A stretch of 64,000 nt of DNA. It comes from Belnapia rosea (GTDB lineage: Bacteria; Pseudomonadota; Alphaproteobacteria; Acetobacterales; Acetobacteraceae). Position numbers and translations under genes: made by a program. Under the pieces are notes generated by a model. The model had not been told where the DNA came from, made no database searches, and saw only the letters and a list, made by a program, of their open reading frames with translations. Location: positions 558,001 through 622,000 of the forward strand of contig NZ_FMZX01000001.1 in assembly GCF_900101615.1 (NCBI RefSeq). Reading direction: 5' to 3'. Positions 8,065-16,753 of this stretch are shown one piece after another (position 1 is the stretch's first letter; each line of letters begins with the position of its first letter).

Positions 8065-10088
8065 GCCGCGATCTCCAGCACGAGCTGCCCGAGGGCATTG
8101 ACGCGCGCGGTGGCCCCGCGCGGCACGACGGTGGTGGTGGCGTCCTCGACGATCAGCGCCGGGCCGGCGAGCGTCATGCCGGGCGCGAGCGCCGCCCGCT
8201 CATGCAGCGCCGCCTCCTCGCGGAGGCCGGTCGCCGGGTCGAGGACCATGCGCCAGGCGGCGGGGGCGGGTGCCGGGCAGGGCGGCGGATCGGCAGCGGG
8301 GGCGGGCAGGGGACGGCTGGTGGCGAGCGCCAACGTCCAGGTTAGCGCCTCCACCTCCAGCCGCGGGATGGTGCGACCGAACAGCGCGGCATAGGCGGCA
8401 TCGAACCCGGCCCGCAGCGCCCCGGCCTCGAGCCTGCTGATCGGCACCGCGATCTCATGCCCCTGGCCGCGATAGCGCATGAAGCCGGTGCGGGTCTCGA
8501 CCAGCGCCTCCTCCGGCGCGCCGAGGCGCACTACCGCCTCCGCCTCCGCCCGCATGGCCGCGAACAGCGCCTCCAGCGCCGCGACGTCGAGGGCATCGAG
8601 GCGCAGATGCCGGGTGCGGACCACCTCATAGGCGATCGGCGCCCGCAGGAAGCCATGCGCCGAGCCGACGCCGGCGCCGACCGGCACGACCACGCGCGCC
8701 ATGCCGAGCTTGCGCGCCAGCCGCGCCGCATGCAGCGGCGCCGCGCCGCCGAAGGCGATCAGCGTGCGCTCCGCCGTGTCCTTGCCGTTCTCGACGGCAT
8801 GCACGCGGGCGGCGCTCGCCATGGTCTCGTCGACGATCTCGGCGACGCCGGGCGCCGCATCCGCCCCGAGCGCGGTCAGTGCCGCCTCGGCGCGGTCGAT
8901 ATGCAGCGGGATGCTGCCGCCTGCGAAGCGCGCCGGGTCGAGCCGGCCGAGTGCCGCATCGGCATCCGTCACCGTCGGCTCCGTGCCGCCATTGCCGTAG
9001 CAGGCCGGGCCCGGCACGCTGCCGGCGCTGTCCGGCCCGACCTGGATGCGTCCCAGCGCATCCCGCCTTGCGATGGAGCCGCCGCCGGCGCCGATCTCCA
9101 CCAGCTCGATCACCGGGATGCGCACGGGGATGCCGCTGCCCTGGACGAAGCGATAGGCCCGCGCCACCTCGAACTGGCGGGAGCGTTGCAGCTCCAGACC
9201 ATCCAGCAGCGTCAGCTTCGCCGTTGTCCCGCCCATGTCGAAGGCGACGGCGCGATCCAGCCCGCATTCCGCGGCGACGGCCTGGGCGAGGATGGCGCCG
9301 CCCGCCGGCCCGCTCTCCACCAGCCGGACCGGGTAGCGCCGTGCCGTCTCGACGGTGGTGACGCCGCCCGAGGACATCATCAGCAGCAGCGGCGCCGCGA
9401 TGCCGGCCTCGCGCAGCCCGCTCTCCAGCCGCCCGAGATAGCCGGCCATGAGCGGCTGCACATAGGCATTGGCGATGGTGGTGGAGGCGCGCTCGTATTC
9501 GCGGATCTCCGGCGCCACCTCGCAGGAGAGCGAGAGGGCGACGCCTGGCAGTTCCTCCGCCAGCACTTCGGCGGCGCGGCGCTCATGCGCCTCATGGGTG
9601 AAGCTGTGCAGGAAGCAGATGGCGACGGCCTCGATGCCGTCGCGGCGGAAATCGGCGGCGATGGCGCGCAGCACCGCCTCGTCCAGCGGCTTCAGCACCG
9701 CGCCATCGGCGGCGACGCGTTCCGGCACGCCGCGGCGCCAGGGGCGCGCCACCAGCGGTTCCGGCCGCTCCATATGGATGTCGTATTGCTCGAACCGGTG
9801 CTCCCAGGCGATCTCGACGGAGTCGCGGAAGCCCTCGGTCGTCACCAGTGCCGTGCGGGCACCCTTGCGCTCGATCAGCGCATTGGTGGCGAGCGTCGTG
9901 CCGTGCACGACGAGGCCGAGCGCCGCCGCCTCGCGCCCGGCCTGCGCCAGGATGCGCCGCGTTCCCTCCAGCACCGCGCGTTCCGGCGCCGCCGGGGTGG
10001 TGAGGAGCTTGGCGGACCAACTCCGCCCGTCCTCCTCCAGCACCAGATCGGTGAAGGTGCCGCCGATATCCACCGCCAGTCTCAGCAT
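8061..10088 (-). CDS. hyuA: Hydantoinase A / oxoprolinase alpha-type ATPase subunit
   Basis: 675 residues from the ATG at 10088, chosen because the family N-terminus LRLAVDIGGTFTDL begins there and the upstream receptor gene stops 1 bp before it. The Hsp70/actin-type ATPase signatures DIGGTFTD, HGTTLATNALIERKGA, ESGPAGG and FDMGGTTAK are all present, followed by the HyuA C-terminal domain. It works with the adjacent HyuB as a heteromeric ATP-dependent amidohydrolase or carboxylase. The two other HyuA proteins in this window are clearly related but not near-identical, suggesting different substrates. Confidence 0.9.
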   Translation of the reverse strand: MLRLAVDIGGTFTDLVLEEDGRSWSAKLLTTPAAPERAVLEGTRRILAQAGREAAALGLVVHGTTLATNALIERKGARTALVTTEGFRDSVEIAWEHRFEQYDIHMERPEPLVARPWRRGVPERVAADGAVLKPLDEAVLRAIAADFRRDGIEAVAICFLHSFTHEAHERRAAEVLAEELPGVALSLSCEVAPEIREYERASTTIANAYVQPLMAGYLGRLESGLREAGIAAPLLLMMSSGGVTTVETARRYPVRLVESGPAGGAILAQAVAAECGLDRAVAFDMGGTTAKLTLLDGLELQRSRQFEVARAYRFVQGSGIPVRIPVIELVEIGAGGGSIARRDALGRIQVGPDSAGSVPGPACYGNGGTEPTVTDADAALGRLDPARFAGGSIPLHIDRAEAALTALGADAAPGVAEIVDETMASAARVHAVENGKDTAERTLIAFGGAAPLHAARLARKLGMARVVVPVGAGVGSAHGFLRAPIAYEVVRTRHLRLDALDVAALEALFAAMRAEAEAVVRLGAPEEALVETRTGFMRYRGQGHEIAVPISRLEAGALRAGFDAAYAALFGRTIPRLEVEALTWTLALATSRPLPAPAADPPPCPAPAPAAWRMVLDPATGLREEAALHERAALAPGMTLAGPALIVEDATTTVVPRGATARVNALGQLVLEIAA

Positions 10089-10089
10089 G

Positions 10090-11073
10090 CTAGTCGCCAT
10101 CCACGCGGATATTGCCGGCCTTGACGACACGGCCCCAGGTCTCGGTGTCGCGCGCCAGGAAGGTGCGGTACTCGGCGATGGAGAGCGGGGCCGGGTGCAG
10201 TCCCGCTGCATCGAATCTGGCAGCGGTCGCCGGATCCGCCAGCACCTTCCGCACCGCGGCGGAAAGGGTGTCGAGCACCCCCTGCGGCGTGCCGGGCGGT
10301 GCCGCCAGCCCGTACCAATTCTCCGCCTCATAGCCCGGTACGGCCTCGGCCGCTGCCGACGTCTCGGGCAGCAGCGGCCAGCGCTCTGGCGAGGTGACGG
10401 CCATAGCGCGCGCCTGCCCGCCTCGGATGAGCGTCAGCGTTGCCGGGTCGCCGAAATAGGCATCGACGATGCCGGCGGCGAGGTCGTTCAGCGCCGGTCC
10501 GGTGCCGCGATAGGGCACATGCACCATGGCGAGGCCGGACATCTGCTTGAACAACTCACCGGCGAGATGCTGGCTCGTGCCGATGCCGCCCGAGGCCCAG
10601 CGGATATCCCCGCTGCGGCCGAGTGCCATGAACTCCGTCAGGCTCCGCGCCGGCAGCCCGTTGCGCACCGCCAGGATGAAGGGCATCCGCACCAGCCGCG
10701 TGACATGGGTGAGGCCCACGGCCTCATAGGGCAGGGGGCGGAGATGCGGCCCCGCCGTCGTCGTGCCCGCGCCGGTGAGAGACAGGGTATAGCCATCGGC
10801 CGGGGCGCGCGCCATCGCCTCGACGCCGATCACGCCGCCGGCGCCGCCGCGATTCTCGATGACGATGGTCTGGCCCAGCTCCCGCTGCAGCGGCTCGGCC
10901 AGCAGCCGCGCCGTGAGGTCGACGCCGCCGCCGGGTGGGAAGGGCACGATCATGCGGATCGGCCGCGCCGGATAGGTCTCCGCCCTGGCGGGACATGCCA
11001 GGGCCGGCAAGGCCAAGCCAGCCACGACCACACTCCTGCGCCCGATCCGCCGCTGCATGGCCATCAGCCCCAT
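10090..11073 (-). CDS. Bug/TctC-family periplasmic solute receptor
   Basis: 327 residues with an N-terminal export signal (MQRRIGRRSVVVAGLALPAL, twin-arginine-like) followed by the Bug-family start ETYPARPIRMIVPFPPGGGV and IENRGGAGGVIG. These receptors bind small carboxylates or amides for tripartite tricarboxylate transporters. No TctA or TctB is present in the window. It is the first gene of the leftward operon ahead of hyuA/hyuB, so it probably captures the substrate of that hydrolase or signals its presence. Methionines at residues 4 and 6 are alternative starts. Confidence 0.88.
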   Translation of the reverse strand: MGLMAMQRRIGRRSVVVAGLALPALACPARAETYPARPIRMIVPFPPGGGVDLTARLLAEPLQRELGQTIVIENRGGAGGVIGVEAMARAPADGYTLSLTGAGTTTAGPHLRPLPYEAVGLTHVTRLVRMPFILAVRNGLPARSLTEFMALGRSGDIRWASGGIGTSQHLAGELFKQMSGLAMVHVPYRGTGPALNDLAAGIVDAYFGDPATLTLIRGGQARAMAVTSPERWPLLPETSAAAEAVPGYEAENWYGLAAPPGTPQGVLDTLSAAVRKVLADPATAARFDAAGLHPAPLSIAEYRTFLARDTETWGRVVKAGNIRVDGD

Positions 11074-11257
11074 CCATCACCGATGAGGCTAGCACAGCAT
11101 GCCGCGCTGCAAACTCCCCCGCCACTGCCCATCGGCTGAGCTTGGCTGCCCAGGCCAGATGCAGACGATGCGCGAGGCGCCGGATTGGCGCCATCGCGGC
11201 CATGGACAGGCGGCGCAGCCATGCCATGCTCCGCGCGATCCGGCGCGGAGGTGGCGC
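11074..11257. promoter_or_regulatory. Divergent promoter region between two hydantoinase operons
   Basis: A 184-base spacer separating the leftward tctC-hyuA-hyuB operon from the rightward seven-gene operon. Both promoters must lie here or close by. It contains two GGCGCC hexamers 5 bases apart (11176-11181 and 11187-11192) and a GGAGG ribosome site just before the ATG at 11258. No regulator gene is adjacent, and I see no confident -35/-10 pair. Confidence 0.4.
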
Positions 11258-13027
11258 ATGACAGGGCGGGACTACGACCCGATCGAGTTCGAGCTGTTCA
11301 AGAACGCCATCTTCTCCATCGCGGATGAGATGGCGCTCACCGTCCATCGCACCACCTACTCCGCGGTGCTGAAGGACAACATGGACTACAGCACCGCCTT
11401 CTGCGATGCGGAAGGACGGCTGGTGGCGCAGGGGCTGACGCTGCCGAGCCATCTCGGCTCCATCCCCGAGGCGCTGGCGGCGGTGATCCGCCGCTATGGC
11501 GAGGACATGCAGGAGGGCGACATCTTCGTCCTCAACGACCCCTTCGAGGGCGGCATGCACCTGCCCGACATCTTCCTGTTCCAGCCGATCTTCGTCGCGG
11601 GCGAGCGGGTGGCGATCGCGGCCACCATCTGCCACCACACCGATGTCGGCGGCCGCGTGCCGGGCTCCAACGCCTCCGACAGCACGGAGATCTACCAGGA
11701 GGGGTTGCGCATCCCACCGCTCAAACTCTATGAGCGCGGCCGGCCTAACCCCACCCTCCATATGATGATAGAGCGCAATGTCCGCGTGCCGGTCAAGGTC
11801 TTCGGCGATCTCCGTGCCCAGCTCGCCGCCTGCACCATCGCCGAGCGGGCCTTCAAGGAGCTGGTCGCGCGCTATGGCCGCGAGACGACGCGGCTCTACA
11901 TGGACGAGCTGCTCGACTATGCGGAACGGCTGACCCGGGCCGCGCTGCTCGACCTGCCCGACGGCGAGTGGCGCTTCGAGGACCATATCGACGATGACGG
12001 CGTCGAGGTCGGCAAGCCCATCCCGCTGCGCGTGCGCGTCGAGAAGCGCGGCGACCGCATGGTGGTGGACTGGACAGGCACCAGCCCGCAGGTGAAGGGC
12101 GCCATCAACAACACCTTCAGCTTCACCCGCTCGGCGGCCTACTGCGGCATCCGCAGCATCCTGCCAGCGAACATCCCGAACAATGAGGGGTATTTCCGGG
12201 CGATCGAGGTGATCGCGCCGCCCGGCACGGTGGCGCATGGCGTGCTGCCCGCCGCCTGCGCGGCGCGTGGCCTCACCGGCTTCCGCATGGTCGACTGCCT
12301 CTTCGGCGCGCTGGCGCAGATGCTGCCGGAGCGCGTCGGCGCCGCCGGGGATGGCGGCAATATCGGCGTCTCCATCGGCGGCTACACGCCGGAGCGGGCA
12401 CCTTTCATCTATGTCGACTTCACCTGCTCCGCCTGGGGCGGCCGGCCCTTCGCCGATGGCTGCGACGGCAACAGCCACATGTTCGCCAACATGGCCTCGC
12501 CGTCCATCGAGGTGACGGAGGCGGAGCAGCCGATCCAGATCACCCGCTACGAATTCATCCCCGACACCATGGGCGCCGGCCAGTATCGCGGCGGCGCGCC
12601 CTTCTGCCGCGAGTACCGGTTCCTCGAGGCCGAGGGCGTGCTGCAGGTCCGCGCCGACCGCCGTGCCTTCCTGCCTTTCGGGCTGCAAGGCGGCGGGGCC
12701 GGGGCACCCTCGATGAACTGGCTGACGCGGGAGGGGAAGACCGAGGCACTGCCCTCGAAATTCTGCATCACCCTCCGCCATGGCGACCTCTTCCGCCTGG
12801 AGGTGCCGGGCGGTGGCGGCTGGGGCGACCCGCTGGCCCGCGACCCGCAACTGGTGCTGCGCGATGCCCGCAATGGCTTGGTTTCACTGCATGCGGCGCG
12901 ACATGACTACGGCGTGGTCATGACGCCCGGCTGGGTCGTGGATACGGCAGCGACCGAGGCTCTGCGGGCCGAATGCCGGGCCGCCCGTGGCCCGCTGCCT
13001 GCCATCACGCGGGAGCGCGCGGCATGA
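11258..13027 (+). CDS. hyuB: Hydantoinase B / oxoprolinase beta-type subunit
   Basis: 589 residues from the ATG at 11258, preceded by GGAGG. Although the frame is open further upstream, homology starts at YDPIEFELFKNAIFS. HyuB features: MDYSTAFCDAEGRLVAQ, LNDPFEGGMHLPDIF, CHHTDVGGRVPG, and the C-terminal VPGGGGWGDPL. First gene of a seven-gene operon; its stop overlaps the ATG of the following hyuA by 4 bp. Expected to form the catalytic complex with that HyuA. The substrate is unknown, presumably a ligand of the TRAP transporter encoded downstream. Confidence 0.9.
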   Translation: MTGRDYDPIEFELFKNAIFSIADEMALTVHRTTYSAVLKDNMDYSTAFCDAEGRLVAQGLTLPSHLGSIPEALAAVIRRYGEDMQEGDIFVLNDPFEGGMHLPDIFLFQPIFVAGERVAIAATICHHTDVGGRVPGSNASDSTEIYQEGLRIPPLKLYERGRPNPTLHMMIERNVRVPVKVFGDLRAQLAACTIAERAFKELVARYGRETTRLYMDELLDYAERLTRAALLDLPDGEWRFEDHIDDDGVEVGKPIPLRVRVEKRGDRMVVDWTGTSPQVKGAINNTFSFTRSAAYCGIRSILPANIPNNEGYFRAIEVIAPPGTVAHGVLPAACAARGLTGFRMVDCLFGALAQMLPERVGAAGDGGNIGVSIGGYTPERAPFIYVDFTCSAWGGRPFADGCDGNSHMFANMASPSIEVTEAEQPIQITRYEFIPDTMGAGQYRGGAPFCREYRFLEAEGVLQVRADRRAFLPFGLQGGGAGAPSMNWLTREGKTEALPSKFCITLRHGDLFRLEVPGGGGWGDPLARDPQLVLRDARNGLVSLHAARHDYGVVMTPGWVVDTAATEALRAECRAARGPLPAITRERAA

Positions 13028-15105
13028 GCTGGCGTGTCGGCGCCGATATCGGCGGGACCTTCACCGACCTCGTCGCCATCAGCGACGGGGGCGCGCTGCG
13101 GACGAAGAAGGTCTCCTCCAGCACCGGCGACTATGGCCGCGCCATCGTCGAGGGCCTGGCGATGCTCTTCGCCGAGGCCGGCTTCGCCGCCGGAGAGGTG
13201 GAGGAGGTGCTGCATGCGACGACGGTCGCCTCCAACGCCATCCTCGAGCACAAGGGCGCGCGCACCGGCCTCATCACCACGGAGGGTTTCCGCGACGTGC
13301 TGGAGATCCGCACCCTCCGCATGCCGCGCCTCTATGACCTGCGCTGGGAGAAGCCGGCGCCGCTGGTGCCGCGCCACCTCCGCCTCGGCGTGGCGGAGCG
13401 CGTCAATCACCGCGGTGAGGTGGAAACCCCGCTCGACGAGGACGGGGCACGGGTGGCGGTGGAGGCGCTGCTGCGCGAGGGCGTTGAGGCCATCGCCGTC
13501 TGCCTGCTGCATTCCTACGCCAACCCGGCGCATGAGCGGCGGATCGGCGCCATCATCCGCGAGCTGGCCCCGGGCCTGCCGGTCTCGCTCAGCGTCGACG
13601 TGCTGCCGGAGATGAAGGAGTACGAGCGCAGCTCCACCACCGTCATCAACAGCTATATCGGCCCGGTGCTCGGCCGCTATCTCAATGCCCTGATCGGCGA
13701 CCTACAAGGCGCGGGGCTGCGGGCGCCGCTGCTGCTGATGCAATCCTCCGGCGGGCTGATGCCGGCGGCGGAGGCGGCGCGGCTGCCGGTGCATGTGGTG
13801 GAGAGCGGCCCGGCCGCCGGCGTCATCGGGGCCCAGGCCCTGGCAAGGCGAGCCGGCCTGGCGCGCGTGATCTCCTTCGACATGGGCGGCACCACGGCCA
13901 AGGCCGGCGTCATCGAGGACTACGAGGTGGCGCGGGCTGGCGAATACAGCGTTGGCGCCGGCATCATGGTCGGCTCCCGCCTGCTCTCCGGTGCGGGTTA
14001 TCAGCTCAAGGTTCCTGCCATCGACCTCGCCGAGGTCGGTGCCGGTGGCGGCTCGCTGATCTGGCTGGATGCGGCCGGCGCGCCGCAGGTGGGGCCGGAG
14101 AGCGCAGGTGCGCTGCCCGGCCCGGTCTGCTATGGCCGCGGCAATACCCAGCCGACGGTGACGGATGCCAATGTCGTGCTTGGCTATCTGAATCCCCACC
14201 ATCTGGTGGGCGGCGCGCTGCCGATCGACGCCGCCGCCTCCCGCGCCGCCATCGCCGGGAAGGTGGCGGGGCCACTCGGCCTCGCGCCGGAGGAGGCGGC
14301 GCATGGCGCGCATCTGATCGCCGCCTCCAACATGATCCGCGCCATCAAGGCCGTCTCCTCCGAGCGAGGGCGGGACCCGCGTGGCTTCGCCCTGGTCGCC
14401 TTCGGCGGCAACGGGCCGCTTTTCGCCGCCGGCATGGCCGAGGCGCTCGGGATGCGGCGGGTGGTGATCCCGCCTTCGGCCGGCGTCTTCTCGGCGGTCG
14501 GGCTGCTGGCCTCGGATGTCGAGGTGCATCTCTCCCGCTCCTGGCGGCGCCTGGCGCAGGGCCTTGATCCCGACGCGCTGGAGATGGCGAGCGCGGCGCT
14601 GGCCGAGGAGGCGAGGGCACGCCTGGCCGCCCAGGGCTTCCCCGCCGCGCGCATCACCGCCCAGCGCGCCGCGACGCTGCGCTACCAGGGCCAATCCTTC
14701 GAATTGCAGGTGGGCTTCGCGGCGGGCGAGGGGCCGGATGTGCTGGCGGAGCGCTTCGGCGCCGAGCATGAGCGCACCTACGGCCACCGGGCCGGTGCCG
14801 GCGAGCCGGTGGAGGTCATGGCGCTGCAGGTGCTCGGCCGCGGCCTGCCGGAGCGGCCGCGCATGCCGGACAGGCTCTCGCCCGGGGCCGCGCCGCCGCC
14901 GGAGCCGGCGCGCCCGGCCTATTTCGGCCGCGCCCATGGCTGGCTGGAGACGCCGGTGCTGGCCCGCGCCGTGCTGGCCGCGCCGCAGGCCGGCCCGCTC
15001 ATCATCGAGGAATACGACTGCACCTGCCTGGTCCCGCCCGGCGCCGTCGCGGCGCTGGACGGGTTCGGCAACATCACCATTGAGCTGGGAGTGGCTTCCG
15101 CATGA
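13024..15105 (+). CDS. hyuA: Hydantoinase A / oxoprolinase alpha-type ATPase subunit
   Basis: 693 residues from the ATG at 13024, which overlaps the preceding stop (ATGA). The N-terminus SWRVGADIGGTFTDLV, then ATTVASNAILEHKGARTGL, ESGPAAGVIGA and FDMGGTTAKAG are the ATPase-fold motifs of the HyuA/acetone carboxylase/oxoprolinase superfamily. It pairs with the HyuB just upstream. Its own stop overlaps the TRAP receptor gene by 4 bp, linking substrate uptake and hydrolysis translationally. Confidence 0.9.
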   Translation: MSWRVGADIGGTFTDLVAISDGGALRTKKVSSSTGDYGRAIVEGLAMLFAEAGFAAGEVEEVLHATTVASNAILEHKGARTGLITTEGFRDVLEIRTLRMPRLYDLRWEKPAPLVPRHLRLGVAERVNHRGEVETPLDEDGARVAVEALLREGVEAIAVCLLHSYANPAHERRIGAIIRELAPGLPVSLSVDVLPEMKEYERSSTTVINSYIGPVLGRYLNALIGDLQGAGLRAPLLLMQSSGGLMPAAEAARLPVHVVESGPAAGVIGAQALARRAGLARVISFDMGGTTAKAGVIEDYEVARAGEYSVGAGIMVGSRLLSGAGYQLKVPAIDLAEVGAGGGSLIWLDAAGAPQVGPESAGALPGPVCYGRGNTQPTVTDANVVLGYLNPHHLVGGALPIDAAASRAAIAGKVAGPLGLAPEEAAHGAHLIAASNMIRAIKAVSSERGRDPRGFALVAFGGNGPLFAAGMAEALGMRRVVIPPSAGVFSAVGLLASDVEVHLSRSWRRLAQGLDPDALEMASAALAEEARARLAAQGFPAARITAQRAATLRYQGQSFELQVGFAAGEGPDVLAERFGAEHERTYGHRAGAGEPVEVMALQVLGRGLPERPRMPDRLSPGAAPPPEPARPAYFGRAHGWLETPVLARAVLAAPQAGPLIIEEYDCTCLVPPGAVAALDGFGNITIELGVASA

Positions 15106-16172
15106 GATCGATCCTGCTTGCCGCCGCGGCGGCCCTCGCCCTGGCCGGTGCCGCCCGCGCCCAGGTGCCGGAGAGCCTGCCGGCCGGCCCGAAGGTGACG
15201 GTGGTCGCCGTGACCCAGCCGCTGCCGACCCAGCCGCAATATACCCGCGTCGACATCCCCGTGCTGCGCGAGGCGGTGGGCCAGCGCAGCGGCGGGCGGA
15301 TCGAGGTGCAGCTCTCGACCCATGCCGAGCGAAACCTCTCCGGCACGGAACTGGTGCGGCTGGTGCGGTCCGGCCAGACCGATATCGGCGCCAGCACGCT
15401 GACGACGCTGTCGGGTGACGTGCCCATCCTCGACATGGTGGATCTCGCCGGCCTCGCCCCGGATATCGGCACGGCGAAGCGCATCGCCGAGGCCATGCTG
15501 CCGGTGGTGAACCGCGACCTGGAGCGTTTCGGCGCCCGGCTGATGGTGATCTATCCCTTCCCGGCGCAGGTCGTCTTCTGCCGTGCGCCCTTCACCAGCC
15601 TCGCCGACCTGCGCGGGCGGAAGGTGCGGACCTTCGGCAACTCGCTGGTGGATTTCTTCACCGCCCTCGGCGCGCAGCCGGTCTCGATCGGCTTCCCCGA
15701 GGTCTATTCGGCGCTGGAGCGCGGCGTCGTCGATTGCGCCATCACCGGCACCGGCAGTGGCGTTGCCGCGCGCTGGCCGGAGGTGACGACGCATGTCTCG
15801 AACCTTCCGGTTTCCTGGGCGCTGGCCGGCTACATGGTGAACATCGCCTGGTGGAACCGGCTGGACCCGCAGGTGCGCGCCTTCATGGAGGGGGCGCTGC
15901 GCGAGGTGAGCGAGAAGCAGTGGGAGCTCGGCGCCGCGGCGACGCGGGACGGACTCGACTGCGCCATCGGCAAGGCGGATGCTTGCCGGATCCACAGCCT
16001 CGCCGGCCGGCCGATGACCGAGGTGACGGCGACTGCCGCCGACAGCGCCGCCCTGCGCGAGATCCTGGAGAAGACCGTGCTGCCCGGCTTCGTCCGCCGC
16101 TGCGGCGCGCGCTGCGGCGAGGTCTACAACCAAATAATCGCCCCCATCTCCGGCGTCCGGGCCGGCGGGTGA
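15102..16172 (+). CDS. dctP: TRAP transporter solute receptor (DctP family)
   Basis: 356 residues with a cleavable signal peptide (hydrophobic stretch to AGAARAQ, about 20 residues). The DctP fold is shown by IPVLREAVGQRSGGRIEVQL, DLRGRKVRTFGNSLVDF (the ligand-carboxylate Arg region) and PEVYSALERGVVDCAITG. It should bind an organic acid in the periplasm and deliver it to the DctQ/DctM membrane pair encoded next. It starts with ATGA overlapping the hyuA stop and ends with GTGA overlapping dctQ. Confidence 0.9.
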   Translation: MRSILLAAAAALALAGAARAQVPESLPAGPKVTVVAVTQPLPTQPQYTRVDIPVLREAVGQRSGGRIEVQLSTHAERNLSGTELVRLVRSGQTDIGASTLTTLSGDVPILDMVDLAGLAPDIGTAKRIAEAMLPVVNRDLERFGARLMVIYPFPAQVVFCRAPFTSLADLRGRKVRTFGNSLVDFFTALGAQPVSIGFPEVYSALERGVVDCAITGTGSGVAARWPEVTTHVSNLPVSWALAGYMVNIAWWNRLDPQVRAFMEGALREVSEKQWELGAAATRDGLDCAIGKADACRIHSLAGRPMTEVTATAADSAALREILEKTVLPGFVRRCGARCGEVYNQIIAPISGVRAGG

Positions 16173-16753
16173 GGGGGCTGCGGCGCGGCGTCGCCGCCCT
16201 GGCGGCGGGCATGGCCTATGTCGCAGGATGGAATTACCTGGCCTGCGCGGTCTTCATCACCTTCGACATATTGGGCCGCAGCTTCCTCGGCATCTCCTCC
16301 GCCGCGACGGTGGAGGTGACGGGCTACATGCTGGCAGGCGGCATCGCCTGGGCGCTGGCGCATACGCTGGCGCGGCGGGCGCATATCCGCGTCGATGTCT
16401 GGGTGAACCGCCTGCCGCTGCGGCTGCGGGCGGTGCTGCACCTGCTGTCGCTGCTGCTGCTCGGCGTCTTCGCCGTGTTCTGCGCCTGGGCGGCCTGGTC
16501 GCTGGTGGATGAGAGCATCCTCTTCGATGCGCATGACAACAGCGCGCTGCGCATACCCCTGGTGCTGCCGCAGGGCCTGTGGGCCTTCGGCATCCTGGTC
16601 TTCTGCGTGATGATCCTGGTGCTGGCGCTGGACGGGGCCTTTGCCCTGCTGGCCGGGCGGCCGGAGGAACTCGACCGGCTGCTCGGCTCCCGCAGCATCG
16701 ACGATGAGGCGGCCGAGGCGCTCGAGGCCGTCGAGATGGCGCGCCACTCATGA
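16169..16753 (+). CDS. dctQ: TRAP transporter small membrane subunit (DctQ family)
   Basis: 194 residues if read from the GTG at 16169, which overlaps the dctP stop (GTGA). An ATG at 16211 (MAYVAGW) is the alternative. Four hydrophobic segments are visible (around YLACAVFITFDILG, TGYMLAGGIAWALA, LLSLLLLGVFAVF and LWAFGILVFCVMILVLAL), as expected for DctQ, with an acidic cytoplasmic tail. Inner-membrane partner of the DctM encoded next; the genes overlap by 4 bp. Confidence 0.85.
   Translation: MRGLRRGVAALAAGMAYVAGWNYLACAVFITFDILGRSFLGISSAATVEVTGYMLAGGIAWALAHTLARRAHIRVDVWVNRLPLRLRAVLHLLSLLLLGVFAVFCAWAAWSLVDESILFDAHDNSALRIPLVLPQGLWAFGILVFCVMILVLALDGAFALLAGRPEELDRLLGSRSIDDEAAEALEAVEMARHS

Noticed and set aside
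6658-8394. Long open frame on the plus strand opposite the hydantoinase genes
   Set aside because: Composition is that of a high-GC antisense shadow (Arg/Gly/Ala/His-rich, no motifs). The minus-strand hyuB and hyuA are unmistakable family members. The same applies to 8457-10124, 27686-29602 and 47179-49404.
10724-12850. 708-codon minus-strand open frame across the hydantoinase B gene
   Set aside because: No recognisable motifs except where it reads the Bug receptor in the wrong frame; the plus-strand hyuB accounts for the region.
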